Positions 1 to 7,751 of a stretch of 64,000 nucleotides of DNA are shown piece after piece. The position numbers and the translations under genes were made by a program. Each line of letters starts with the position of its first letter. The first letter of the stretch is position 1. A model generated the notes under the pieces. That model had not been told where the DNA came from. It saw only the letters and a program-made list of their open reading frames with translations, and ran no database searches. The DNA lies in NCBI RefSeq assembly GCF_009857135.1, contig NZ_CP047318.1, positions 434,001 through 498,000 of the forward strand. Direction: 5' to 3'. Origin of the DNA: Streptomyces sp. HM190 (GTDB lineage: Bacteria > Actinomycetota > Actinomycetes > Streptomycetales > Streptomycetaceae).

Positions 1-182
1 TGTTCCTGAGCTGGAGCGCCGACCTGTTCCGGGCCGCCCTGGACGAGGCGGCCGTCTCCCGGCCGGCGGGGCGGATCGCCGTCGTCGCCCTGCTCGGGCT
101 GTCCGGATACCTCATCGGGGCGCTCCTGCTGGCCCGCGTGCTGCGCCGGGTCCGCAGGCTCGGCACCCTCACGCACACCTAG
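1..182 (+). CDS. ABC-2 type transporter permease, C-terminal fragment
   Basis: Only the last 59 codons are inside the window, entering from the left edge and stopping at TAG 180-182. The frame shows a hydrophobic helix (IAVVALLGLSGYLIGALLLA) followed by a basic tail, as in the last membrane helix of ABC-2 permeases. The next gene starts 8 bases downstream and is clearly an ABC-2 permease, so the two probably form a heterodimeric membrane domain with an ATPase encoded to the left. The substrate is unknown; position at the edge of the biosynthetic cluster suggests export of its product or self-protection. Confidence 0.55.
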   Translation, partial: FLSWSADLFRAALDEAAVSRPAGRIAVVALLGLSGYLIGALLLARVLRRVRRLGTLTHT

Positions 183-190
183 GGGCCGAC

Positions 191-991
191 GTGTACCCAT
201 CCCCGTTCCATCTCGTGCGCTACGGCGTCCTCAACGCCGTGGCCGACTTCAAAGCCACCTACACCTGGCGCAGTTGGTCGTTCGGCTGGCTCGGTCGGAT
301 GCTCGCCCAGGTACTGTTCTTCACCGGTCTCGGCGGGATGCTGGACCATCCCGGCGCCGTCCGGTACCTCGCGCTCGGCAACGCGCTGATGACCTGTGTC
401 GTGGACACCATGGCCGTGGTGGCGACGACGAGCGGGGAGCGCCGGGCCGGCACGCTGTCGCTGCTGGTGGCGAGCCCGGCGGACCCGATGTGGGTGTTCG
501 CCGGGCGCAGTCTGCACTGGCCGGTCAGCGGGTTCGCCACCGCGTCGGTGGCCCTGTTCGGCCTGGGTCCGTTCTTCGGGGTCACCTGGGCTGCGGCACA
601 GGTTCCGCTGGTCCTGCTGCTGATCGCGCTCACCGCGCTGGGCACCTACTGCGTCGGGCTGTTCCTGGCCGTGCTGGTGATCAACGTGCCGCGGCTGCGC
701 AACGTGGTGTCCAACTGCGCCTACCTGGCGATGATGGGGTTCTGCGGTGTCCAGGTGCCGGTGGACTTCTGGCCGCGCGCAGTGGGGGCGGTGGTCCAGG
801 CGGTGCCGCTGACGCACACCCTGCGGGCGCTGCGGGCGGTGAGCGACAACCGTCCGGCGGCCGAGGTGTTCGGTCCGGTGGTGCCGGCGGTGCTGACGGC
901 CGGCTGCTGGCTGCTCGCGGCGGTCGTCATCTTCCGCTGGCTGGTCGCGGTGCCCGCCCGGGGGGCGGGCACCCTGGACCTGTCCTACTGA
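191..991 (+). CDS. ABC-2 type transporter permease
   Basis: A 266-residue integral membrane protein with a GTG start 8 bases after the preceding permease. It shows about six hydrophobic segments, and the cytoplasmic stretch TTSGERRAGTLSLLVASPAD matches the ABC-2 permease signature in which an E-R-x-x-G-T-L motif follows the second helix. It would form the membrane channel with its neighbour and an ATP-binding subunit outside the window. The likely role is efflux of the peptide-derived product. Its stop overlaps the end of the opposite-strand gene 985-1668 by a few bases. Confidence 0.75.
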   Translation: MYPSPFHLVRYGVLNAVADFKATYTWRSWSFGWLGRMLAQVLFFTGLGGMLDHPGAVRYLALGNALMTCVVDTMAVVATTSGERRAGTLSLLVASPADPMWVFAGRSLHWPVSGFATASVALFGLGPFFGVTWAAAQVPLVLLLIALTALGTYCVGLFLAVLVINVPRLRNVVSNCAYLAMMGFCGVQVPVDFWPRAVGAVVQAVPLTHTLRALRAVSDNRPAAEVFGPVVPAVLTAGCWLLAAVVIFRWLVAVPARGAGTLDLSY

Positions 992-1668
992 CGGCGGCCG
1001 CCGGCCGGGCAGCCGCAGGGCCGGTCCGCGGCCGGCCGCTGCGCGAGCAGGGCGTCGGCGAGCACCTCGGTGGCCGTGTGCAGCGCCGCGAAGTAGGCGT
1101 CGTCGCCGGTGCCCGGGGCGGGTTCCAGCCCGAGGTCGAGCACGGGACGGCGGCGCCCGGTGCGTCCGCAGGTCAGGTCGCAGGTGCCGAGCGTGATCCG
1201 GACCGGTGCCGGGACGTCCGGGGCGGCGGCGCGCACCGCCCGGCACAGGGCCGCCGCCGCCCGCGCGAACTCCTGCGGGGAGCGGGGCAGCACACCCACG
1301 CGGCGCCGGCCGGGCGTGAGGGACGCGGAGCGGTGGGCGTGGCCCTCGCAGCTGTCGTAGGTGACGAGCCGCCAGGCGCCCGTGGTGAGGGTGTCCACCA
1401 GGGGCCAGACGCCGTCCTCGATGGCGTCGCGCCACTGGGGGTGTCCGGGATCGACGTCGTCCGCCTCGTGGATGCCGGGGAGTCCGACCGTGTTGATGTT
1501 GCCGTCCGCGCTCCTGAGCAGACGGGCGGGGCGACGGGGCGCGGCGGGCGCGTTCCAGCGGCCGAGGAACTCGTCGACGTCGGGCATGACGTTCGGGAAC
1601 CGGGGCCGGTGCGCGAGCGTGCGGCACCGCGCGCCCGCCGCCGTCATCCCCTCTTCGGAACCTGTCAC
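985..1668 (-). CDS. Hypothetical protein, 227 aa
   Basis: I do not recognise this family. The frame has good Streptomyces codon bias, runs convergent to the permease and overlaps it by 7 bases. It reads as a soluble protein with a segment holding GLPGIHEADDVDPGHPQWRD and a central YDSCEGHAHRS motif, plus a CDLTCGRTGRR region and a C-terminal CGCPAGG. No membrane segment or signal peptide is seen. An internal Met (MPDVDEFLGRW, about residue 28) could be the true start. It lies between the exporter and the dehydrogenase, so it may belong to the cluster, but its role is unknown. Confidence 0.55.
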   Translation of the reverse strand: MTGSEEGMTAAGARCRTLAHRPRFPNVMPDVDEFLGRWNAPAAPRRPARLLRSADGNINTVGLPGIHEADDVDPGHPQWRDAIEDGVWPLVDTLTTGAWRLVTYDSCEGHAHRSASLTPGRRRVGVLPRSPQEFARAAAALCRAVRAAAPDVPAPVRITLGTCDLTCGRTGRRRPVLDLGLEPAPGTGDDAYFAALHTATEVLADALLAQRPAADRPCGCPAGGRRQ

Positions 1669-1935
1669 AATTTCCCTCCCGGTTTATGGCCACGGATTCA
1701 GGATGCTGCCCGGCGATCCTAACGACGAAATAGCCGGGAACGGCCCGGCGATTCTCACGGGAGGCCCGATGGTGCGCATTCCAGCAGGGCCCGCACTCGA
1801 CCGGATTCCTCTTCCGTTCGCATTTACGCAATTCCTTGGCCGCGGGCCGGTCGCCTCGGTCATCCTGCTGGAACGTGCCGCCGTCCACGGCGGATCACAG
1901 AATCCTCTTCCGCCGCAAGGGAAGGAGTCGGGCCC

Positions 1936-3195
1936 GTGGCTGAAAAGTACGATCTGGCCGTCGTCGGACTCGGTTACGCCGGGCTTCCGCTGGTCGTCGC
2001 GGCCGCCCGCAACGGCATGCGGGTCGCGGGCTACGACGTCAACGACGACCGTCTCACCGCCCTGGCAGGCGGGACGAGCTACGTCGACGACATCTCCGAC
2101 CAGGAGATCGCCGAGGCGCTGGGCTCGGGGTTCACCCCGTCCTCGGACCCGGAGGTGATCGCCGCCGCGGCTGCCGTCATCATCTGCGTGCCGACGCCGC
2201 TGCGGGACGCCGTGCCCGACCTGAGCGCCGTCCTGGACGCCGTGCGCCTGGTGGCACCCCGGCTGCGCCCCGGGGCGCTGGTGGTGCTGGAATCGACCAC
2301 GTACCCGGGGACCACCACCGATGTCGTGCTGCCCCTGCTCGCGCAGGGGTCACGGACGGTCGGCGAGGACTTCCTGCTGGCCTTCTCCCCCGAGCGGATC
2401 GACCCCGGCAACCCGGCGTTCGGGCTGCACAACACCCCGAAGGTGGTCGGCGGTGTCACCGCCCGCTGCACGGAGGCCGCCACCGCGCTGTACGAGCGCG
2501 TCGTGCAGAAGGTGGTGACGGTGAGCACGCCGGCGGCGGCCGAGTTGACCAAGCTGCTGGAGAACACGTACCGGCAGGTCAACATCGCGCTCGTCAACGA
2601 ACTCGCCGTGTACTGCGACGGACTCGGTGTGGACGTGTGGGAGGTGGTGGCCGCCGCGGCGACCAAGCCGTTCGGCTTCCAGCCGTTCCGGCCCGGCCCG
2701 GGGGTGGGGGGCCACTGCATCCCGGTGGACCCCGGCTACCTGGCCTTCAGCGGCCGGGCATCCGGGTTTCCGCTACGGCTGCCGGAGCTGGCGCAGGAGG
2801 TGAACGACCGGATGCCGGCGTACGTCGTCGACCGCGTCGCGCGGCTCCTCGACGACCGGGGGCGCGGCGTCCGCGGCAGCCGTGTGCTGCTGCTCGGGGC
2901 GACCTACAAGGCGGACATCGCCGACGGCCGCGGCTCGCCCGCGGTGCCCGTGGCCGAACTCCTGCTGGACCGGGGCGCCCTCGTGCGTTTCCACGACCCG
3001 TATCTGCGCACCCTGCGGCTGCGCGGGCGGAGCCTCGTCCGGGCCGAGTCGCTGGACGCGGCGGTGGCCGAGGCCGACCTCGTCGTGCTGCTGCAGGCAC
3101 ACCTGGACTACGACCTGGCCGCCCTCGCCGACACCGCGCCGCTGCTGTTCGACACGACCGGACGCACCGTCGGCGCACGCGTGGCGCATCTCTGA
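1936..3195 (+). CDS. UDP-sugar 6-dehydrogenase family protein
   Basis: A 419-residue NAD-dependent nucleotide-sugar dehydrogenase (UDP-glucose / UDP-ManNAc / GDP-mannose dehydrogenase family), oxidising the sugar C6 alcohol to a uronate. The N-terminal Rossmann motif is VVGLGYAGLP, and the catalytic Cys is C261 in GGHCIPVDP. The C-terminal UDP-binding domain includes LGATYKADIADGRGSP. The start is GTG with a strong GGAAGGAG ribosome site. It opens the forward gene run and would supply an activated uronic acid to the GT2 enzyme at 5716-6600. The exact sugar cannot be read from sequence. Confidence 0.88.
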   Translation: MAEKYDLAVVGLGYAGLPLVVAAARNGMRVAGYDVNDDRLTALAGGTSYVDDISDQEIAEALGSGFTPSSDPEVIAAAAAVIICVPTPLRDAVPDLSAVLDAVRLVAPRLRPGALVVLESTTYPGTTTDVVLPLLAQGSRTVGEDFLLAFSPERIDPGNPAFGLHNTPKVVGGVTARCTEAATALYERVVQKVVTVSTPAAAELTKLLENTYRQVNIALVNELAVYCDGLGVDVWEVVAAAATKPFGFQPFRPGPGVGGHCIPVDPGYLAFSGRASGFPLRLPELAQEVNDRMPAYVVDRVARLLDDRGRGVRGSRVLLLGATYKADIADGRGSPAVPVAELLLDRGALVRFHDPYLRTLRLRGRSLVRAESLDAAVAEADLVVLLQAHLDYDLAALADTAPLLFDTTGRTVGARVAHL

Positions 3196-3388
3196 CCCCG
3201 CCGCACGACCACCCGGCCGGCCCCTTTCACAGAAAGGACGCCGACCGGGCATTCCACATTCCCGGAAAAAGGCGCTGCGGATATCGGAAATCATCAGCCC
3301 GACAATTCATTGATCCAGCCCTCCGGGCGCTGCTAATTTCATTCCAGGGAATCAACGGATTCCTCGACGCCAAAGAAAGAGGTTCATC

Positions 3389-3544
3389 ATGTCCGAGAAG
3401 AACGAGATCTCCTTCGACGCGTTCGTCGACGCCGTGAAGTCGTACGACCTGGAGTCCGTCAGCGCCAAGGACACCGCCCACTCGTCGGCGGTCTCGGTGA
3501 AGCCCTGGGAGCACGTCACGGAGCAGACCTCCGACGCCGTCTGA
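3389..3544 (+). CDS. Small acidic peptide, candidate RiPP precursor (51 aa)
   Basis: ATG 3389 is preceded by GAAAGAGG at good spacing and the frame ends at TGA 3542-3544. The peptide starts MSEKNEISFDAFVDAVKSYD, an amphipathic acidic leader-like stretch, and continues through a Ser/Ala/Thr-rich linker to SVKPWEHVTEQTSDAV. There is no signal peptide and no Cys. It lies in a run with a radical SAM enzyme, a mod_HExxH enzyme and tailoring oxygenases, so I infer a ribosomal precursor. The KPWEHV segment (K38, W40, H42) is the most likely core, because Trp, Lys and His are typical targets of such enzymes. A hairpin follows the stop. No sequence family was recognised, so function rests on context. 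Confidence 0.7.
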   Translation: MSEKNEISFDAFVDAVKSYDLESVSAKDTAHSSAVSVKPWEHVTEQTSDAV

Positions 3545-3558
3545 TCCGCTGCGCCAGA

Positions 3559-3590
3559 CCGGCGGGCGGCTCTCCGCGGCCGCCCGCCGG
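3559..3590 (+). terminator. Strong hairpin after the small peptide gene
   Basis: Inverted repeat with 12-bp perfect arms (CCGGCGGGCGGC at 3559-3570, GCCGCCCGCCGG at 3579-3590) and an 8-base loop, starting 15 bases after the peptide stop. It probably acts as a partial terminator or attenuator, so that precursor transcripts exceed those of the downstream enzymes, or as a 3' stabiliser. Confidence 0.7.
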
Positions 3591-3656
3591 AACCCCCGCG
3601 CCCACCGCGCTCCGGCGGCCGGGCGCCCGTCCCGCCGGCCCTGCGAGGTGACTCAC

Positions 3657-5021
3657 ATGCTCGACCCGTCCCCGTGGGCGGACCCTGCGGACCGCGAAGT
3701 GGAGACCGAGGTGCTGATCCTCGGCGGCGGACTGGCCGGCCTGTCCGCCGGTTCCCTGCTCGGGGACCGCGCGGTCGTGGTGGAGGCCGCGGACCGGCCC
3801 GGTGGCCTGGTACGCACCGAACGCGTCGGGAACCACTGGTTCGACCACGTCATCCACCTGCTCTACTTCAGCCATCCCGACGTCGAGGCCCGCGTCCGCG
3901 CGCTGCTCGGTGACGTCCTGCGCCCCTGCCCCCCGGACGCCCGGGTCGAGACGGCCCGGGGCACCACCCGCTTCCCCGTCCAGCTGAACCTGCACGGTCT
4001 GCCCGCCGAGGTGCGCGCCGCGTGCCTGGCGGACCTGAGGGCCGCGCACGCCCGGGGCGCGACGCCCGGCGACTACGAGGAACTGCTGCTCAGCGCGTTC
4101 GGCCGCACCCTGTGCGAGCTGTTCTTCTTCCCGTACAACCGCAAGCTGTGGCGGCGTCCGCTCGGCACGCTGTCGGCGTCCGGCTTCCACTGGAACCTGA
4201 CGCGGCCCAGCGTGGCGGAGGTCGAACGCGGCGCCGACTCGGCGCGGCCGGCGGACGGTTACAACGCGCGGGGCTGGTACCCGCGGCCCGCTCCCGGCGG
4301 CCGGCGCGGCATGGAGGTGCTCTCCCAGGCGCTGGCCGACCAGGTCCGGGACCTGCGACTGCGGCACACCGTCACCGCCGTCGACCCGTCGTCCCGTACC
4401 GTGCGCACCCGTTCGCCCGAGGGCGTCACCGACTTCCGCTACACGCACGACTGCGTCTCCACGCTGCCGCTGCCCGCCACCGTCGAGCTGTGCCGCGGGG
4501 CGCCCGAGGAACTCGTCGCACGCTGCCGTGCCCTGCCCCGCAACCGCGTCCGGTCGGTCGCGCTCGCCGTCCAGGGGCCGCGCCCGCGCGACACCGGGCA
4601 CTGGCGGTACTACACGCGCGAGGACGTGCCGTTCACCCGCCTCGTCTTCATGACGGAGTTCGACCCGGACATGGCACCCGCCGACGGCTGGGGGGTGCTC
4701 GCCGAGGTACTCGAACCGTCCGAGGCGCCGCGCGCGGCGGACGACACGCTGGTGGCCGACGTGCTGCGCGGGGTCGGGACGGTCGGGCTGCTCGGCGCGG
4801 ACTGCCGGGTCGTCGGCTCCCGCGTGTTCACGAGCGACCCCGGCTACGTCGTCTTCACCGACGAGGCCCGGCAGACCGCCGACGAGGCCGTCCGCCACCT
4901 CGCCTCCCTCGGCATCACCCCGCTCGGCCGCTACGGCACCTGGACCTACTCCTCCATGTCCCAGGTCATGGAGGAGGCCTTCGCCTGGGCGGCGCGGCGT
5001 TCGGCCCCGGCGACGACATGA
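3657..5021 (+). CDS. FAD-dependent oxidoreductase, UDP-galactopyranose mutase / amine oxidase type
   Basis: A 454-residue flavoprotein. The N-terminal dinucleotide motif is LILGGGLAGLSAGSLL, followed by EAADRPGGL. The stretch FFFPYNRKLWRRPLGTLSASGFHWN and a GWYPRP-GG-M-L segment resemble UGM/protoporphyrinogen-oxidase relatives found in glycan and sugar-antibiotic clusters. ATG 3657 is preferred because GAGGTG lies 7 bases upstream; GTG 3648 is in frame. The stop overlaps the next gene by ATGA. It may rearrange a nucleotide sugar or oxidise an amine; sequence alone does not decide. Confidence 0.75.
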   Translation: MLDPSPWADPADREVETEVLILGGGLAGLSAGSLLGDRAVVVEAADRPGGLVRTERVGNHWFDHVIHLLYFSHPDVEARVRALLGDVLRPCPPDARVETARGTTRFPVQLNLHGLPAEVRAACLADLRAAHARGATPGDYEELLLSAFGRTLCELFFFPYNRKLWRRPLGTLSASGFHWNLTRPSVAEVERGADSARPADGYNARGWYPRPAPGGRRGMEVLSQALADQVRDLRLRHTVTAVDPSSRTVRTRSPEGVTDFRYTHDCVSTLPLPATVELCRGAPEELVARCRALPRNRVRSVALAVQGPRPRDTGHWRYYTREDVPFTRLVFMTEFDPDMAPADGWGVLAEVLEPSEAPRAADDTLVADVLRGVGTVGLLGADCRVVGSRVFTSDPGYVVFTDEARQTADEAVRHLASLGITPLGRYGTWTYSSMSQVMEEAFAWAARRSAPATT

Positions 5022-5719
5022 CCCGGACAGCAGACAGGGAGATCCCCTTGCCCAGCACCACGAACCACGGATTCCTCGCGCTGGAGGGCGTCGACGGATC
5101 CGGGAAGACGACGACCGCACGGCTCATCGCCGAACACGTGCGCGCGCAGGGACGGCCGTTGTCCCGCATAGGCCAGCACTCGTGGCTCGATCCGCAGGCG
5201 GCGCGCGTCATCATCGACGTCCGCGAGGACCGGCCGCACCGGCACAGCCACCGGCGGATCACCGAGGCCTACTTCCGGGACAAGCAGTTGCAGGCCCGCG
5301 CCATCGGCGACCTGCTGCGCGACCGCACCGTGCTGTCGGACCGCTACGTCTTCAGCGACGCCGCCTACCTGGAGGTGCTGTACGGCATCCCCGCGCGCGA
5401 GACGCTGGACCGCCACCACGCGCACGGCACCCTGCTGCCCGACCTGATCGTCTACCTCGACGTCCCCGTGGAACTGGCCGCCGACCGCGTCGTCTCCCGC
5501 GGCAAGAGCATGCGCCACTACGAGAACAGCTACACCCTCGACAAGGTCAGCACGGTGTACCGCGCGCTGCTCCTCGACGACCCGCCGCCCTACCTGCCGC
5601 CGGTGCACGTGTTCCGCAACACCGCGGGCGCGCACGACGACGGCCGGATGCACGATCTGTACCGGGCCGTGGACGACGCCGTGGCCGGGCGGCGACGCGC
5701 GCTGCTGGAGACCTCGTGA
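5018..5719 (+). CDS. Thymidylate kinase-like P-loop kinase
   Basis: A 233-residue dTMP-kinase-fold protein. The Walker A is GVDGSGKTT at residues 24-32, the D-R-Y motif appears as SDRYVFSDAAY, and PDLIVYLDVPVELAADRV resembles the dTMP kinase core with its Arg-containing LID. It overlaps both the previous and next genes by 4 bases (ATGA, GTGA), so translation is coupled. TTG 5048, with AGGGAGA upstream, is an alternative start. In this setting it may phosphorylate a nucleotide or a pathway intermediate; substrate unknown. A primary dTMP kinase would not be expected inside such an operon. Confidence 0.75.
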   Translation: MTRTADREIPLPSTTNHGFLALEGVDGSGKTTTARLIAEHVRAQGRPLSRIGQHSWLDPQAARVIIDVREDRPHRHSHRRITEAYFRDKQLQARAIGDLLRDRTVLSDRYVFSDAAYLEVLYGIPARETLDRHHAHGTLLPDLIVYLDVPVELAADRVVSRGKSMRHYENSYTLDKVSTVYRALLLDDPPPYLPPVHVFRNTAGAHDDGRMHDLYRAVDDAVAGRRRALLETS

Positions 5720-6600
5720 GCCGCCTGGACGTCGTCGTCCCCTGCCACAACGGCGCCCACTGCGTGGGCCGGCAGCTCGCGGCGCTGGGTCGGCAGCGCA
5801 CCGACGCCGACTGGGGCCTGGTGATCGTGGACGACGGCTCGACCGACGCCCTCGCGGCCGTCGTCGACGACCACCGCCGCCATCTGCCCGCCGACACCCG
5901 GATCGTGACCCGTCGCGTGCGCGGAGGCACCGGGGCCGCCCGCAACACGGGGGCGCGCGCGGCCCGCGGCGACCGCCTGCTGTTCCTGGACGCCGACGAC
6001 GAGATCGCCGACGACCACGTGGCGGCGATGGCGGCGGCGCTCGACCGGGCCGAACTGGTCACGGCCCGCATCGACTACCGGCGCCTCAACCCGCCCGAGG
6101 TGCTGCGCGCGACGCCCCCCGACCAGCTCCCCGACATCCTGACCGCGAGCCTGTTCAAACCCCATGTGCTGGGCGGGCTGATGGGGATCTCCCGGAGCCT
6201 GTTCGAGGAACTGGGCGGTTTCGACGAGCAGTTGCCCGCGCTCGCCGACGTCGACCTGTCCTGGCGGGCCCAGTTGGCGGGCCGCACCATCGGCGTGGCG
6301 GACACCGTCGTGTCGGTCGGCATCCGGTCCACGCACCGCGGCAGGTTCCGCCGGGGCCGGTTCCAGGGACACGACATCGTGGCCCTGCGCCGCAAGTTCG
6401 CCGCGCACGGCACCGAGCCCCTGACCTGGCGCGACCATCTGGCGGACTGGGTGCGCCTGCCGGTCACCGCCGCACGCGCGGGAGCTCCCGCCGCCCTGTC
6501 CGCGCTGGTGTGGGAACTCGGCTGGCAGACGGGCGTCCTGGACGCCCTCCGCTCCGAGTCGCGCCCGCGGTCCCCCCTCACCGCTCCGGAGCCGTCATGA
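5716..6600 (+). CDS. GT2-family glycosyltransferase
   Basis: A 294-residue GT-A fold enzyme with GTG start overlapping the kinase stop. The N-terminus LDVVVPCHNGAHCVGRQL, the VIVDDGSTD loop, GGTGAARNTG, and the metal-binding D92-A-D94-D95 are all typical of GT2. A further segment GGFDEQLPALADVDLSWRAQ is the acceptor-side E/D-x-D-L-x-W-R motif. No transmembrane anchor is clear. It would attach the sugar made with the dehydrogenase, FAD enzyme and epimerase of this cluster to the peptide or another acceptor. Confidence 0.85.
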   Translation: MSRLDVVVPCHNGAHCVGRQLAALGRQRTDADWGLVIVDDGSTDALAAVVDDHRRHLPADTRIVTRRVRGGTGAARNTGARAARGDRLLFLDADDEIADDHVAAMAAALDRAELVTARIDYRRLNPPEVLRATPPDQLPDILTASLFKPHVLGGLMGISRSLFEELGGFDEQLPALADVDLSWRAQLAGRTIGVADTVVSVGIRSTHRGRFRRGRFQGHDIVALRRKFAAHGTEPLTWRDHLADWVRLPVTAARAGAPAALSALVWELGWQTGVLDALRSESRPRSPLTAPEPS

Positions 6601-7751
6601 TCACCCTGTCCCGGGGACTGAACCCGCACGAGAGCGCCTGGGCGGAACCGGTGGTCCCGGACCGGCCTCCCTTCACCCTCCTGCACGGCAGCCCCTCGTA
6701 CATCAACGTGCTCGACGCGCTGGGCGCCCGGCAGGCGGTCCGGGCGCTGCGCGACCGGACCGGCGTGGCTGCCTGTGCCTCGTTCAAGCACACCTCCCCC
6801 GCGGGCATCGCCCTCGGGCGGCCCTTCGCGCCGGGGGACGAGGACCTCCACGACCGGGGGCCGCTGCCGGACGACGCCCTCGGCCGGGCCGTCGTACGGG
6901 CCCGGAACACCGCGCCCAAGTGCTCCTACGGGGACTTCGTCGCGGTGTCCGAGCCGGTCACCTCGGCACAGGTGCCGCTGTTCGCGAACGCCATCGGGGT
7001 CATCGCCCCGGACTTCACCCCGGAGGCGTTCGCCGCGCTCTCCCGCTCGAACCACGGCCGGTTCATCCTGCTGCGGTCCCACGAGGACGGGGAGCGGGAC
7101 GGACACGGCGGAGCCGCGCGGGAGTCCGTCGAGACGGCCGGCCTGCGCCTGACGCGGTCCGCCGCACCGCTGCCGGGGTTCGCGGGCGGCACGCGCACGG
7201 AGTGCGGCACGCCCGGCAGCGCCGACGACCTGGCCGTCGCCCTGGAGACCGTCCGGCACGCCCAGTCGAACGCCATGGCCTTCGTCGTGGACGGCACGAC
7301 GATCGGCATCGGCATGGGGCAGCAGAACCGCCTGGACTGCACCCGCCTGGCGGCGGCCCGCGCCCGGACCTGGCAGCGCCGCCGCCACCCGGACGTGCTG
7401 GGGCTCCGGTTCCGGGAGGGCGTCGGGACCGCGGAACGCGCGGTGTGGCGGGCGCGGCTCGCCGAGGGCGACCTGACCGCCTCGGTCCGCGCCGAGTTCG
7501 CCGGGGTGCTGGCGGACCCCCGGGACGCCGACTGGGAACCCGACTGGACGGCGACACCACCGCTGTCCGGGGTGACGCTGGCGGCCGACAACCACTTCCC
7601 GTTCGTCGAGGTCGTCGAGATCGCGGCCCGCCTGGGCGTCACCCAGCTGGTCACACCCGCCGGCTCGACCGGCGCGGACGCGCTGCGGGAGGCCTGTGCG
7701 GCCCACGCGATGAGCTGGATCGTGACCGGTGAGCGTTTCTTCCGGCACTGA
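6597..7751 (+). CDS. PurH-type AICAR formyltransferase homologue lacking the IMP cyclohydrolase domain
   Basis: A 384-residue protein matching the AICAR transformylase half of PurH/ATIC along its length. The catalytic Lys-His pair is K64-H65 in SFKHTSPAG, followed by YGDFVAVSEP, QSNAMAFVVDGTTIGIGMGQ, and the C-terminal SGVTLAADNHFPF and PAGSTGADALREAC. The N-terminal MGS-like cyclohydrolase domain is absent; the first residues go straight into the transferase domain. The motif KHTSPAG is closer to eukaryotic ATIC (KHVSPAG) than to the usual bacterial KHxNPCG. It probably formylates an amine using 10-formyl-tetrahydrofolate, on a cluster intermediate rather than AICAR. ATGA overlap with the GT gene. 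Confidence 0.82.
   Translation: MITLSRGLNPHESAWAEPVVPDRPPFTLLHGSPSYINVLDALGARQAVRALRDRTGVAACASFKHTSPAGIALGRPFAPGDEDLHDRGPLPDDALGRAVVRARNTAPKCSYGDFVAVSEPVTSAQVPLFANAIGVIAPDFTPEAFAALSRSNHGRFILLRSHEDGERDGHGGAARESVETAGLRLTRSAAPLPGFAGGTRTECGTPGSADDLAVALETVRHAQSNAMAFVVDGTTIGIGMGQQNRLDCTRLAAARARTWQRRRHPDVLGLRFREGVGTAERAVWRARLAEGDLTASVRAEFAGVLADPRDADWEPDWTATPPLSGVTLAADNHFPFVEVVEIAARLGVTQLVTPAGSTGADALREACAAHAMSWIVTGERFFRH

Noticed and set aside
3657..5021. Standard protoporphyrinogen oxidase for haem synthesis
   Set aside because: The operon holds sugar and peptide tailoring genes and no haem genes, and the Y-N-R-K-L-W region fits UGM-like enzymes better.
5018..5719. Housekeeping thymidylate kinase
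   Set aside because: It is coupled at both ends to cluster genes, and the primary tmk would not be expected in an accessory biosynthetic operon.
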